Below, in pieces: positions 15,583 through 28,663 of a stretch of 64,000 nt of DNA. Position numbers and translations under genes: made by a program. Below the pieces are notes generated by a model. The model worked only from the letters and a program-made list of their open reading frames with translations, searched no databases and was not told the DNA's origin. The stretch spans positions 214,688,224-214,752,223 of the forward strand of contig OU015495.1 in NCBI GenBank assembly GCA_907164885.2, written 5' to 3'. Every line of letters begins with the position of its first letter. Position 1 is the stretch's first letter. The DNA comes from Dolomedes plantarius. Its lineage: Eukaryota > Arthropoda > Arachnida > Araneae > Dolomedidae.

Positions 15583-16857
15583 TCGAACCTCCATATATCG
15601 AATTTCCACATTTCGAAATTTTCTATATATCGAACTCTTAGCAAATCTCCATCTTCATTACATAGAAAAATTGTTTCTATATATCGAAAAAATCTCTATA
15701 TATCAAAATTTATTTCAAGACAAATTGGGAGATTTTATTCCACTTTAGAATAAAATCTCCCAATTTTTGGCATTTGAAACAATACGTCGTGGACTTTAAT
15801 CCACCGAAAATATCCCTGATTAAGTTTTTAGTGGACTGAATAAATACGAACATTTCTTTGAACTTTCTCCGCAAAACTGGCTGTTCAGCAAGATATTCGA
15901 AAATTTTTTTAAAAAAGAATGTTACTGTGATCATTGTAACCACTGTCTGGATTATTGTTTTTTTTTTAAGGTATGCAGTACTCAATAAATTTTTCATATT
16001 AATTCATTTTTTAGCTAATAACTTTCATTTAATGGGATTCGCATATAAATTAGAAATGGAGTTTCGTATACGAAAATTAGCTTTAATTTTTTTTAGGAGA
16101 ATTATGATAAAACTAAGCTCAATTCTATATATCGAAATTTCTATATATCGAATTTTTTTCCGGCAATTTGCTACTTCGATATATGGAGGTTCGTCTTGTC
16201 ACATCGTGGACATCGGCACTCCTTATTTCGACTCAGCCGGTGGAATTGATGAGTTTTCCACATGTGTTGCAGGCACATGAAAAGGAACGCTAATGTGCAA
16301 AAGTCGCCAAATAACCTTTCTTTTCTCCTTCTCGCAGTCAGCACATATGTTGCCGATCAGCGGCGGCATCCATTAAACTAACAATGAAGTATGTCCCGGG
16401 CCCAAATGGATTTCAGGTTTCCTTGAAAGGGTCGGCACGAGCGGAAGTGACCTCCATCGGCCCGGAAGTCCAGGTTGTTCCAGCAATTTGTGGAGTCTTC
16501 TGGATTCTTCTAGAAAATTGGAAGAAAAGGATAAAAGGACTCCCCTTCTTTGTCTGGGGGGGCTTTTTAGCTGATCGACTGGTGTGAGACCGACAGCGCT
16601 GGAGTGCGCCGGGTCTGTGATTAATCTTATGAGAGATTGCACGGGTTTGCTCGGAACAGAGACCGTGGATAAGGATATTTGGCTTGTGTTAGCCAGGGAA
16701 ATTCTTGTAATAAATGATGTTTTGTAAATATATTAAGGTTTAATAAAACCTTTGTACATATGTAAACAAGTTTCCTTCTCAAATTATTCCGTTTCGTGTT
16801 TTAACTTGTTTCACGAAGTTGGTTATGGATCGCTATGGGCCACATTACCATAGTCTG
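15580..16857. mobile_element. Tigger/pogo-like MITE, split by a solo LTR
   Basis: It starts CAGTCGAACCTCCATATATC with TA before it. The right end is the inverse, interrupted after GGAGGTTCGTCT at 16196 and resuming as GTCTG before TA at 16858. A second copy at 44194-44795 has the uninterrupted end GGAGGTTCGACTG, which shows where this one is broken. The interior is full of TATATCGA words and has no DDE transposase frame. The TIR and TA target are typical of pogo/Tigger elements; class by termini only. Confidence 0.8.
16197..16850 (+). mobile_element. Solo LTR (654 bp)
   Basis: Inserted into the last bases of the Tigger-like MITE. It starts TGTCAC and ends ACCA, so TG...CA, with GTCT duplicated (16193-16196 and 16853-16856); six bases match with one mismatch (TCGTCT and TAGTCT). 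It is GC-richer than its surroundings and has an AATAAA at 16742, which sets the likely orientation. The size and the TG...CA ends suggest a Gypsy-like or BEL-like LTR, left after recombination removed the internal region. Family not determined. Open frames inside it are not genes. Confidence 0.7.
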
Positions 16858-17006
16858 TATATATATATATATATATTTGCAATATTTGATGGTAAAGTAA
16901 GGAAGGGGATACGATACAAATAAGGTTTTTTACTCCAGCATGGACCGTGGAGGTATTCCGAGAAGGAAAGGCCAGCTGAAAAAGGTTGGGAACCACTGGC
17001 TTAAAC

Positions 17007-19799
17007 AATCGCGGTCCTTATCAAGAACTTCTTAAATTGAAATAGCGGATGAGGGCAACATAAGCAGGACACTAAAAAAGTATCACACGGAGACTTTAAA
17101 TGTTTAATCCTAGGAATAGCTCAGGGTACACCGATTACGAAGACATACTCCTTTTTTTTTTTTCTTTTTTTTTTGGGGGGGGGGGGTGGAGACTGGTGAA
17201 AATGATGCCTATCTTACTCACACCAGAATCCTACACATATGAAACGTGTCCGTAGTTTACATTGTCGACGCCTAGCAGTTCAGATGTAGGTTTGAAAATT
17301 CTTATAAAATATACAACTTGTTCGATTCTATCCAACTCGGTTCAGCTTTATGCAATTCTATAGAACAGTGACACAAATATTGGAAAATATTTTGATGCTA
17401 AATTAAACATTTTCCCTCCTAACCTCACGCAAAAAAAAAAAAAAAATGTATTTCAGGTAGTCTCTTCTAACGAAACTACCGCGGGTTATTAACGTAGGAT
17501 TACTTATCGTTGCTTACCTCTGTGCCACCTCATCGTTTTGGTACTTTTCTGTTTAACTGTTTACTGCTTTCCAAAGCGATGCAGACTGATGCGCTGCCAA
17601 AATTATAACGACGCTGAAATTTTGCTTTCCGGAAGACTGTTATTCAGGAACGTAACCCTACGTCAAAATGAGCAAAAGGGGAAAAAAAGGGACTCGGCTC
17701 TTTTTTTCACTAATAATACAGTACGCAGCTGTATGAAATTCGTGCATATGCCCCTGAAATGTTATTTCTTTACCTTCTTTGTAGATGTCACTCCTTTTTT
17801 ACTTGCTCTTAAAACATATAACCTTCATATCTAATTTTGAATCGATTTCATTATTTTTATAAACAGAACAGAGTTTACAGACCTCGCACAACACACTACC
17901 ATTCACCATCGATATTAACAGCATATCTGGGGCTAATCTTAAATGTAATCTACTGGGAATTGGCTTCACATATCGGACAAATATAAACTCGCCTTTCCAA
18001 CCGATGTCCGCCTAAAGGAATATATCAGTTGCTATTATTCAGAACACATTCGAATAACGTTGTGCTCCCGCCAGCCTGTTGTCAGACTTTAAGGTCTGGA
18101 GACAGTTCCCGTATTTCCGATCATCGATAAAGTTCAACACTGTTCGATATTTTACCGGAAGTTGCCCTAACGACCACGAAATTTAGTTTATTGTGTGACT
18201 AGAATGAATTTTGCATAATCAATGGACATCTCACTGATGCACTCCACTCTTCCTTCGCTTGTTGACCTTTTCTTGGCGCTATCATCCCACGCTATTTCCA
18301 GGTTGGCATTACTGACTCCCCTTTCGTGTTTGCCAGAACTGGTTTTCTGTTGCCCGTAGGACAGTTCTTTCGTCATGGTCAGCCCCCACAGCAAAATGTC
18401 GCCTACGCCTTCTCCAGGCTGTACTTTTGTTTTGTTTTTTCTCTCTTTTAGGCCCAACTAGACCACAACAGAACGAGTTGCGCAAGTTTCCACGCAAATA
18501 GTGCGGCACATTTCGCTTTCTGAAATTGGCCAAATCTCTCGAGAGGAGGAACAATACTAATTCTGCAGAGTCCTTCCTCCAAAAACAATGGGATGGCAAA
18601 GACTAAGATTTTATTTGAAATTTTAAGGAGAAATTGAAATCTTGTCGCATTGTATAATTCACGTACACCTTCAAATGCGGCCATTGTTAAATTCAAATGT
18701 GGGGGATATCAGTTCTCAGAGGTACTTAAAATCGTGACTGTCATCCTGCAATTTCAAATCTCCGTGAAGTTCTTTAGAATTTCAATTTGATATTATGCGG
18801 GCTTTCGTGGTTTATTAACTCTCCGGCCATGGTCTAAAAATGTCGGAGAGTTTCGTTTGTCTGTCTAACTGTTCAAGTGATGACCACCGTAAAACTGACA
18901 AAATGCATGGTACAAGCTGTCGTGGTTTTGTTTGTCAGAGTTTTGTCCTCTTCAAGCGCTTTAAATTTTGTACCGCAATTTGCGAAGATTGTTTTTTTTT
19001 TTCGCTGTGAGCTGGATGGCAGCACTTCGCCGGTCACCAGTAAAAATTTAGAGGGATTCCGCATTTGGAATTCTCCCTCCAGTGTACTTATACGCTATGC
19101 CTTGCTGAGAATTTAAAAACAAGGGCTAAACCTAGGACCAAGACAACGCTGGAGGCTACGCTGTAAATATGTGCACCGCAAAACTATTCATGATAAAATT
19201 AACTTTTTAGCATTTAACCCTCTTGCAGATGAACCATACTGCATTTGGATCTATCTTGTGTATATCTTGTTGAACCCTAATTAAACGTTTCGTTGCAGTA
19301 TTAAAGTCAAAACACGATTTTTTTCCCCTTTCAGGTGCTTATCGTTGTGTGATACTTTAAACTGATTTGGTTTTTTTTCTATGGTTCAAAATCAGCTAGG
19401 CAACTAGAGATTAGCAAGTTTTGAGATCAAAGGAACGGTCCCATTGCGGTAGGAGGAGTGTTTTCATGAGGTTTTATGGGAAAAATTCTGACGCAATATT
19501 CCTCAAGCCTGAGAGAAAACGATGGTCCATTCAAAAGATGAAAAAACTGAATGACTGCAATCAGTTCGTTTGTATAAACGACTTTCTCTAAAACCATTGA
19601 TAAAAAGGCATAAAAAACCATCGACGAGGGTTATTTCCGATGAATTTAATGCCTTTCAGATGTGCTTAACGCTCGGCATTCATCTGTTATTTCAAGTCTG
19701 CCTGAAATCTTTAGATTTTCAAAATAATTTACGTGCTTACGGGATTTTTAACTGTCTCCGGAAGTCGTCGAGGTACGACAGAGAATTCCTTTTAGTTAG
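17007..19799. other. Unassigned DNA containing one dispersed repeat
   Basis: Apart from the repeat at 17449-17666, nothing is supported. At 18188-18696, overlapping open frames in more than one minus-strand frame reflect a GC-richer patch, with no recognisable domain. A hairpin-prone CTCTCCG...CGGAGAG pair is at about 18821-18850. T/G homopolymers are at 17151-17187. Confidence 0.45.
17449..17666. repeat. Dispersed repeat with inverted TTAA ends, copy 1
   Basis: Matches 38424-38649 over about 220 bp with patches of divergence. The inner part, 17489-17666, starts TTAACGTAGGATTAC and ends with the inverted, slightly altered GTAACCCTACGTCAA, like a MITE with a TTAA-like target. The shared sequence also runs about 40 bp upstream (GGTAGTCTCTTCTAA), with GGTAGT and ACTACC able to pair. 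Either the true element is larger or one repeat sits in another. No coding capacity. Confidence 0.6.
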
Positions 19800-19881
19800 G
19801 TGGCTTTCGACAACAGGGTCTAGTGGTTCGAGCCCCGTGTTTGACTTCGGTATTTCTAGCCGTTCGATATTGGCTTTAAAG
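19800..19881 (+). mobile_element. SINE family B fragment, broken by a hAT insertion
   Basis: GGTTCGAGCCC (B-box-like) and a following TAGCCGTTCGATATTGGCTT resemble the body of the family B SINE (47769, 52388 and 63703). The hAT at 19882 interrupts it at CTTTAAAG, a position close to the conserved GGCTTTAAGCAG in the other copies. The continuation beyond 21683 is too diverged to call. Confidence 0.5.
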
Positions 19882-21675
19882 CAGGGGTGGGCAATTGTTT
19901 CAGTTCGGGAACCGCTTTGTGGAAGCGAAGGTTAGCAGAGGGCCACACCTTTTAAAATTATTGCCTTTATTATTTAACTTAACAATTCAGAAAAGGTATA
20001 AGTCGAGAATGAATTTCAGCGTCCCGCCAAGTAGGCATCTGATGTGCGGCCGTCGCGATAGTGGCTGCTCTACTTGGGACCCTCATGTCCGAACACAACT
20101 ATCCTCTGTCCAAAATAACCCAGATTAATATCCCAAAGTCCACTTAATCAAATGCATTCACACGAGATACAAACCAGACATCCAAAAACGCCGGTCCGCA
20201 ACTGACTATTAAACTTTAATCTCTCTTTACTGCAAATCCATTATACGAGGGTCATTTTTTAAGCAAGAACCGTTTTGTAATGGAGTAAGAGAAACTTTAG
20301 TTATGAACGTAAATTGTATCACAAACTAAAATATGAACATTTTTTCACTTTTCAACGTAGTCACCCTTAACATTTAAACATTTGTCAAGTCGTTTCACCG
20401 GCTTTCGGATGCCATGATCAAAGAACTCTCCGCCTGACCGTTAAACCAGTTAGTAACAGTTTCTTTCAACATGTCATCATTTTCCAAGCGCTTTCCACCA
20501 AGAAATTCCTTAAATTTTGGAAACAGATGAAAGTCTGATGGCGCTAAGTCAGGGCTGCATGGTGGATGATCCAATGAAAATTGTCCAGTTGCGTCTTTGT
20601 TCTTGCCGCAACGTGAGGCCGAGCTTTGTCGTGAAGCAGAACGACGCCGCTAGAGAGCAGTCCCCGCAGTCGATTTTGACAATTTTCATTGGGAACAATT
20701 TTCGTTGGGAATTAGTGGATCATCCACCGTACAGCCCTGACTTAGCACCATCAGACTTTCATCTGTTTCCAAAACTTAAGGAATTTCTCGGTGGAAAGCG
20801 CTTGGAAAATAAATGACATGTTGAAAGAAACTGTTACTAACTGATTTAACGCTCAGGCAGAGAGTTCTTTGATGATGGGATCCAAAAGCTGGTGACACGA
20901 CTTGACAAATGTTTAAATGTTAATGGTGACTATGTTGAAAAGTGAAAAAAATGTTCCTATTTTAGTTTGTGATACAATTTACGTTCATAACTAAAGTTTC
21001 TCTTACTCCGTTACAAAACGGTTCTTACTTAAAAAATGACCCTCGTATTATCACTCACTAAATGGCAACGCCGACCACAACCATCATACCCACTATTAGG
21101 CATCAAAACTCATCCCTCGAAAGAATTTTTTTAACATCTATAATTACTTATTTTACGAGTAATACTTATAACAATTTCAAGAGTAACTTAAATTGGAACA
21201 TTAATTACAAATACCCCCACCCTTATTTAAAGTAATCCTGTGTTACACTCAGCTTTCGTCCAATTTTTCCTTCATTTTCTTTTTTTTTTCTTCTTTTATA
21301 AAAAAACAAACATAATATTACAATGATTTGTATCCAGCTCGGATACCAACATCTACATATTTTACAAACAGGTTTCCATAAGAACTTATACAACTCAAAG
21401 TAAATTAACAAAGTAATACTTAATATGAAATAAATATATAAACATAAAGAATTTATAATAATTGTAACTACTATCTTAACTAATAAAGTTTATCAAAGTG
21501 ACTTTCATTTGTCTCATTATTATATATTAATCATTTCTAGGAATTATCATTTTTCAGAAAAGTTATAAATTATATCATAAAAATTAATAAGTATAAATTA
21601 AATATTGGCTGTTTTTCTGGCTGTCTTAGCGGGCAGCAAAAAAATCTGTAGCGGGCCACAATTTGCCCACCCCTG
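19882..21675. mobile_element. hAT-type element, non-autonomous
   Basis: The left end CAGGGGTGGGCAA and right end TTGCCCACCCCTG are perfect inverted repeats of the widespread hAT form. The 8-bp flanks CTTTAAAG (19874-19881) and CTCTAAAG (21676-21683) differ at one base. The interior has no hAT transposase. It holds a palindromic mariner (20246-21045) and AT-rich sequence. An internal CAG-to-end segment rich in GGGCCAC near both ends is normal for this group. Confidence 0.85.
20246..21045. mobile_element. Palindromic mariner-family element
   Basis: The ends are CGAGGGTCATTTTTTAAG and its inverse, flanked by TA. The two halves are inverted copies of the same 3' half of a mariner. The right arm (from about 20686) reads on the plus strand HPPYSPDLAPSDFHLF and FLGGKRLEN, the mariner third-catalytic-residue region. 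The left arm (20246 to about 20685) carries the same part on the minus strand and extends further, to LLHDKARPHVA. The N-terminal half of the transposase is missing from both, so no functional protein is possible. It resembles a gap-repair or template-switch product. Confidence 0.85.
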
Positions 21676-21985
21676 CTCTAAAGTATAGAATTATATCTGT
21701 TTAGAACATGTGCTTCCAAAGACAACTGTGTAACGCCCGGAAAACAAAACCAGCTTACTAAAGTAGATAAAAATGGTTCTAAATAGCATTATGCGCGTAA
21801 GAAAAGTTTTATAATTGCTGATTTGTTTGTGAAAAGTCTATAAAAAAGGAAGTCGGTATCCAACATCGCATAAAAGAGAAAAATATAAAACATGTAATTC
21901 AAATGTCAAAATTATAGTTTCAACAAAAGTCTTTTCTTTTAATGTATTCGTTTCTTAACTGTATTTAGACGCCTCATACTATATA

Positions 21986-22332
21986 CCATCGGACCTCTAT
22001 TTAACGAAGTCGCTAAATCCCGAAAAAAAGTTCGTTATATGGAAAATTCGTTAAATAGAGATTCACCTATTAAAATACTTTAAACTACACAAAACAGATT
22101 TTAAATTCATAAACACTAAATATTATTAATAAAAGTAATTGATCACACCTTTATTTTGTAAATTAATGTCTATTAGTTTTATATATCTTACCCATCAAAC
22201 AGAAATTTGTAAGGAAAACAAGCATAAAACAAAACGTTTTCCTGCAATACACTGTATTTTAAATTTAAAAAATTATATTAAAATTAACGAATTTTAATGA
22301 CATTATCTCATTTATTATAGAAGTAATTTTAA

Positions 22333-22429
<97 letters not shown>

Positions 22430-22815
22430 TCCTTAAATTTAATTACTGATAAAGTCTGCTAATTTTGCCTGAGATTTTGTTTGAAAAAGTGATTTCTCTC
22501 ATTATACGTCTCTCATTTTTGCAATGTCATAAAAAAAAACCTTCAGGTGAATTTTCTTCCAACTGGAACCCGCGTCGGAATGTGTTAAAAGAAAGTAAAT
22601 GTATTAAATGCGTTAAAAGAAAGAATAAGTTTGAAATGTTCAGAAATATTTTGAGAAATATGGAGAAAAAAAAATATTGGATCGCAAGAAAAAGTTCGTT
22701 AAATAGAGGATGCACTTCGCTATTTGGAGGTTATTTTACGAATAAATTCTCAAAATGTTCTTGGTTCCAAGTAAAAGTTCGCAAAATAGAGGTTCGTTAA
22801 ATAGAGGTCCGACTG
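21986..22815. mobile_element. Tigger/pogo-like MITE, second family
   Basis: The left end CCATCGGACCTCTATTTAAC and the inverted right end GTTAAATAGAGGTCCGACTG form TIRs, with TA on both sides. Internal words TTCGTTAAATAGAG echo the TIR. A (TA)n microsatellite lies at 22338-22426. A 111-codon open frame (22465-22800) runs into the TIR and has no transposase motif, so it is not called. It differs from the family at 15580 and 44194 but is built the same way. Confidence 0.75.
22338..22426. repeat. (TA)n microsatellite
   Basis: About 45 TA units inside the Tigger-like MITE. Confidence 0.95.
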
Positions 22816-22817
22816 TA

Positions 22818-25800
22818 ATTATATTCCTGATCATGAAATATTTTTACTGCAAATTTAAATGGTTTGCTTCCAGAAGTTCTCGTTTATAACATTCAACAGA
22901 TTTTACTCAAACATTCACCATTTTATCCGTGAACTGCCAGTTTACGTTATCACCAGTTTTGTTTCCTTTCCAAGGTTTTTTTTTTCAAGTGATACGGAAC
23001 CAATTAAAATGGAGAGTCTCTCATAAATATATCGAAAAGATCGATAGAAACAGCCTTAAGAAAAACCTTATGAATCCCTCCTGGTTTTAACTAGATCTTC
23101 TCCGTCTGGTCAACGACCTCTCAACAAAAAGGGGCAGACGATAGATATGTCAGAAGAAAAACACAGCCTCCGCAAATATTCTCGACGCAGGTGTAGTTTT
23201 TTGTTTCCGAATGCAATGGAGTAAACTTAATGCACTTTTTTTTATATATAAATATCCACTGCCTGTAGCGAACATTCAACTTCTCTTTTCGAGTAGTGCT
23301 TTTGAAATGATGCATGGAACAGTATGAGTGGAATATTGGGAGGGAGGACCTTTCTCTTTAATTTGCGTAATAGCTAAAACATATGACTGCAACCGGAAGT
23401 AGAAGAACCTTTTTTTTTCTCTCCCGTCTAATTTCGCTAAAAGCATCGAGAAAGCACGATTAATATCCGACAGATTTCCATTCGAGTACCATGATTTGTT
23501 CAATGTTTAAGTGATTTGGGGAAATTATGACGTGATGTGAATATGCTTCGAGAAAATATTTTTAGCATTCTCCTCGATGTGGAGAGGGGCTGATTGAAGT
23601 AGTTTTAGTTTGGCGACTTTTTTAAATATTTTTTTGCTATTCCAACACGGATGGCGCATTGCCTTTTCGACATTCGTTACGGCCAGATTTGTTGGTTGCT
23701 GTTTTACATGTCGCCTCTTCCCCATGCTTGTACGTGCATTCTGACCTAAGATAAATTATAAATTAATTGATATGATTTTTAAGATACTCATAGAGTAACA
23801 CATAGAGGTGTATTTATAGATGACGGATAGCATTTAGTAATGACAGATTTGAATGAATTACTTGGCTTATAGTGTAGTGTGTCTCACGGGAGTCTCACTC
23901 TGAGACCTTTTATTTCAGTGTTTCGGTAAAATTATTAAAACAATAGGCTTTTGCCTTTCACATTAAATTTAATCGACACTTCAGACCTTAAAAGTTTGAA
24001 AGCACTCGTAGTCCTTTTTTTTTAAATTTGTGCCAACTAATCGGTTTTTTTTTTCTCGATATACCTCTCAATGGTCTCCCAGGCTCTCTTTTATTTTGGA
24101 GCATGTTTTACTACACTGGAAACCCCTAAATGACTTAAAATAACTCTTTTTAGAGATTTTGTTACAGATTTTTCTTTTTCTAGATGTACGTTATGCATTT
24201 CTATTGAACGATTTCTTTTTTGAATCAGCTGTCAAAACAGATACACGATTCAACCTAAATTTACCTACATTGATACATTTATTGAATATTTCAAGGAGAC
24301 ATCGTTTTAACTGGGCATTTTTTTATAATGAAAGATGATTTCTTAAGCTTAAGTTTCGTATTTATTGCAGGCAAATGTATTTGCACCCTCGATGGATTCT
24401 GAAGACTTTTGAAAAATTATTTTCCCTTTTCAATCGTATCTATTAATGTTTCTAACTGGGGGAAAATAATTTTAAAAGAAGGCTAATTAAAGAAGCATTT
24501 TTTTTGTTTCAGCTTTAAGCCTTCCTTATTTTTAGCTCATTTTAAAAAAAGCTGTTGGATTTTTTTTTTCTTTTTTTGAGACACTATCTTTAAGATAAGC
24601 GTGCGTGTGATGCGAATTCATAGTTGTCTATCTAAACAAGTCAAAAAGATTTAGGTTCAGTCCACTCATAATTTTTTTTTGCCATAAACATAGAAATTTT
24701 TACTGGCTTTCATTTGCAGTGAATAGTATACATGAATTTCCACGAAAGAAAGTAATTTAACTCAAAAATTACCAATGATTAAAATATCATTGCCCATCCA
24801 CGCCCCCAAAGCATTCCACTTATTTACCCCACTTTTATTCAAATTTGTGTGGCATTTCTATTAATTTATTCCGTATTACTATAGAAATGTAGTCTGTAAA
24901 TTTCTGAAAATATATATCCATCTCATACGATTTCAATAGGATATGTAAGAGAAAGCAGTCATAACTTTTACTTTCTTGAGTACTTAATGAATCATTGAAA
25001 GACGTCAAACGGTTAATTTGTTATTCGACAATATGCAAATCAATAGTATCACGTCTCGCCCTCGGTTTTCGTGTTAGCTCCAAGACAGAGATAGATTAGG
25101 CTGCACTTCGCAAAGCCTTCACTTCATAGGAATGCCAACATAATGTATGGTCTGCCAAACCAGGACTTTGAATTTATGGCAAAGGGAAACTTAAGAGCTC
25201 GCATAAATTACACTTTTATGTGGAATGCAATCGATTGGAGTTCTATGGTTTTAATTTTAGTCTGTTTATAATTTCACCAGGAAAGAATTTGCTACAGTTA
25301 GCAAATTAAGACTGTAGAATAACGTCAGTCTTGGAAAACTAACTGGAGTCAAGACAGCTCCCCATTAAGAGCCTAAAAGTGAATAGAAACAAAAGGTAAT
25401 TTCGGTGATAATCATCATTAATTACTCACGCCCGAGAAGAGAAAATCTCTCTGTACGAAATAAACACGCATTCCTCGGTAGGGATTGTCTATACATTGCC
25501 TTATATTTTTCCCCCCTTTAAAAAATACTTATTTCTATCCAGATTTGTAACAGACAGACTCATTGGGAAAATGAGGTTTGAATTACTTTCATAGTTTGAA
25601 GTAATTTTGTTGACCCTAACATGTTTAAAATGCAGTTTTTAAATGAGAATCGGCATTGAACACACGTTTACAGCACCTCGGAGCACAGAACTTGCTCGAT
25701 GATTTATCGAATCTCACCAACGAGAACTCCAGGCGATATTCGAACCCAAAGAGTATCGAACGAAGTATTCGATTCAAAGTATGAGCGAAGCTGTCCCTGA

Positions 25801-26266
25801 CTGTACGAATATTTAATCTTATTTCGAGATTCTGGGGTTTATATTTTTAACGCTATTTATACATAAGATTAAACTCTTTATGCAAACATTACGAATTGTA
25901 GTACAGCTTATTCTACATGTTTTATTCGTAATTGTTCTATTTACAGATTTTGAGCAGTAAAACTTTTTCGAACATTTCTAAGTTCTTTATAAACCCGCTC
26001 ACTACTGTGTGTTGAATTTTGGATATAGATTTGAGGAAGATTAATTACTAAGATTGGATGAGTAGAACACTGATATATTGTACCTAAACTTAGGAAGATC
26101 TTTATTAAAATGATTAACATATTTTCCTCGGTATCTGTTGCTTTTTCATTAAATAATTTAATGCTATCGGAGCTGACTTAGAAATTAAAAAAAACTGTTT
26201 GCAGAAGACTGACATCCAAATTTACACACATGCACAAATCAGTTTTGGAATGAACCGTATTCCTCC
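22818..26266. other. Unassigned intergenic DNA
   Basis: No gene, RNA gene or mobile element supported on either strand. Long T runs (for example 24020-24050 and 24565-24580) are low complexity. Open frames of 60-75 codons at 23121-23725 have no recognisable content. Confidence 0.5.
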
Positions 26267-26274
26267 CTAACACT

Positions 26275-26547
26275 CGGGGCCGCCCAGAGGGGGGGGGGGG
26301 CAACTGGGGCACTTTGCCCCTGGCCCCCAACTGCCGGAAGGGCCCCAAAAATTATAAAAAAATTTATTTATTAGATTTCCTCAGAAAATATAACAAGAGA
26401 GCAGTGCAATGAAATAGAATAATTATGTTAATCATTCATGTAATAAAATTTTAAGTATGAATAACTTAATTTGAATGTGTGTTTTCGTCTCTTGGGGCCC
26501 CCAACAGAAGTTTTCCCCAGGCCCCGTAAAGTATCTGGGCGGCCCTG
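26275..26547. mobile_element. hAT-like MITE with GGGCCGCCCAGA ends
   Basis: The left end CGGGGCCGCCCAGAG pairs with the right end TCTGGGCGGCCCTG. The flanks CTAACACT (26267-26274) and CTAGCATT (26548-26555) agree at six of eight positions, giving an aged 8-bp TSD. Just inside each end are GGGGCCCC-like and G-run segments around an AT-rich core. No transposase. Class inferred from TIR and TSD length. Confidence 0.7.
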
Positions 26548-26555
26548 CTAGCATT

Positions 26556-28660
26556 CATCGCAGTTTTTACTGTAACACGATATCGCTATATCAGTATAAC
26601 ATTAGCGTTTCAAAAAAGTAAAAATTTTCATTTTCCCTCTTCAAACTTTTATGAAGCAAGAGTCTTTAAATTAAACTATTTCAAAGCACGTTTAATTAGA
26701 ACTTGTTGCGAAATTTAAAAACAGCCCTTTGTTGTTCGAATAGGATTGACCTGCTTCATCATGTTGAAGGAGAGGCGAAGTAATGCATGAAAACAGAGAC
26801 GGAAAATGATGACAGTGTTTTACATAAAAGATGATGGATGTGGAGAAACGTGACAGCCTCACACCGATGCACATCTATCCCAGTGCATCAACTTGCGAAA
26901 TATGCAGTTCACAACTTCAACCTTTTTTGCCTAGTAATTAAAGAGTTTTAGAGTGTGAACCGATTTTTTAAAACTGTATTACTTAACGTTGAATGCAGAA
27001 TTGGTTATCACACATTTTTTTTAGACTGTGCCCCTCAGTCAGGATAAAATGTCAAATCTACCCCCCACAGTAATATTTTCCAAAAAAGAAAACTGGAAAA
27101 TTTTCTGACTGCCATGTAAATTATACAGGAAATTATTAAAGCCTTATAAAAGAAACAGCTGTAATAAAAATATTTCAAAGGTGTCAAATGTATTTATATC
27201 ATTCTGTAACGAGTTTAAAACCATATAGACATAATTAACAAACAAAATTCTGTTGAAAAGTTCTGCATATTTTCTACCAGAATTCGAACAGAGTACAAAA
27301 ATCGCAAATGTTTCAAATTAAAATTTACAGCTCTAGCATGGAAAGATAAACTAATTCTCAACGATTTTTAACTTCAGACAGATACGTGCACGACTTGAAA
27401 CATCACTCTGTTGTGAATTAGTTCCCAATTGAAACTTTCCTATGGAGTTTCTACTGTAGAATTACAAATTTACTGTACGACATACTGTTGAAACAGCACT
27501 ATTATGAACGAGATAAACTGGCTCGGGAGTACAAAACACAGTCATCAGTAAACACACAGAGGTGAAAGAATTGATAGATCGTATGCACCCCATTACTGTA
27601 TGCAAATTGCTATGGCTATATGGTTCGCTGCAACGAAAATAAATTGGTACATTGTATAAACTTCGAAATATAATCGCAGAACAAGTCTTATGTAATGAAA
27701 ATTTTATAACTATATTTAGAGGAAAAGGTAAGATTTTTAGATTATCAAAAATGAAGTTTCGCCGCCTCGTTTGATTCTCTTCTCATTTTCCTCATTTTAC
27801 CTTACCACCGAGTAAATCATGAAATTCCCGCACGCAATTGAAAACAAAAAATAACCTTTTAACCATATCCGTATCGGGTATCGTATTCGATCATAATACA
27901 AGAACAAAGATGAAAAGTTTTTCAATCTGCTGTATCCATATCTTTTTTTCCCGATCGTTTTGTTTTCAACCACTTCACATCGGCACGTGATCAGCATGGA
28001 CTTTCGTTGCGAAGCAATCCGCGCTTTGCTGTATCGCATATCGCTGGTATGCAGTACCTTAGGTTCCATAATGGACTGCCTAAGATGTCGAGGAATTTTT
28101 GCTTTTCGAAAGAGCTCGAATTTTCACTGCATATGCCTGAAAATATACTCAAAAATCGAAGTGTCTTTTGTTAGAGGTGAACGAACCGATTTTTCTGCTC
28201 TTCCAAAAAAGTTGAGTAATTTTCAAATAATCAACCACGGTACAAAGGGTATTAAATAGGGAGAAAATGTAACCCATTATTTGAAAAGATAATTAACTGC
28301 CGGATATTTACCATATACGTATATACACTGAAATGAAAATCATTGTATAACCTCAGATATGAAAGATAATTTTTTTTTTCAAATACGGCAGGCATTTATC
28401 CTGGTGACATTCCCCATACACAGTGCGAAATTTTGACTAGTTTATCGTGGGAGCAACCCAACGGGTGAAGCAACTTATTGTCTTGGAAATATTTAACTCG
28501 GGAACACCAAGCCTTAGTCGAGATTGTCAGTCATTACGTACACTGAAATGTAAATCAGTGCATAGACTGAAGTTTGGTTTGGGTGCTACTGTCATTTTGC
28601 AACACGGGGATAAACTGGCAAACTGGTCAGGACATACGGCTTAAAGCCATTCTATTTAAC
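26556..28660. other. Unassigned intergenic DNA
   Basis: Nothing supported. Overlapping open frames at 27797-28259 on both strands (90 and 99 codons) have no domain I recognise and no repeat partner in the window. Confidence 0.45.
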
Positions 28661-28663
28661 TTT

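Larger units (their letters stand above)
15118..16998. mobile_element. hAT-type element, non-autonomous, host of nested insertions
   Basis: The left end CAGCGGTTCCCAACC pairs with the right end GGTTGGGAACCACTG. This is a hAT terminal motif family known in many animals. The flanks GTTTAAAG (15110-15117) and GCTTAAAC (16999-17006) agree at six of eight positions, consistent with an aged 8-bp TSD. The 1,881-bp span is mostly later insertions: a CA/TA microsatellite, a Tigger-like MITE and a solo LTR. No hAT transposase is visible. Confidence 0.75.

Noticed and set aside
15435..16280. Open frames crossing the TA microsatellite and Tigger-like MITE
   Set aside because: They read YIYIYI or TIR sequence; the MITE has another copy without a conserved frame.
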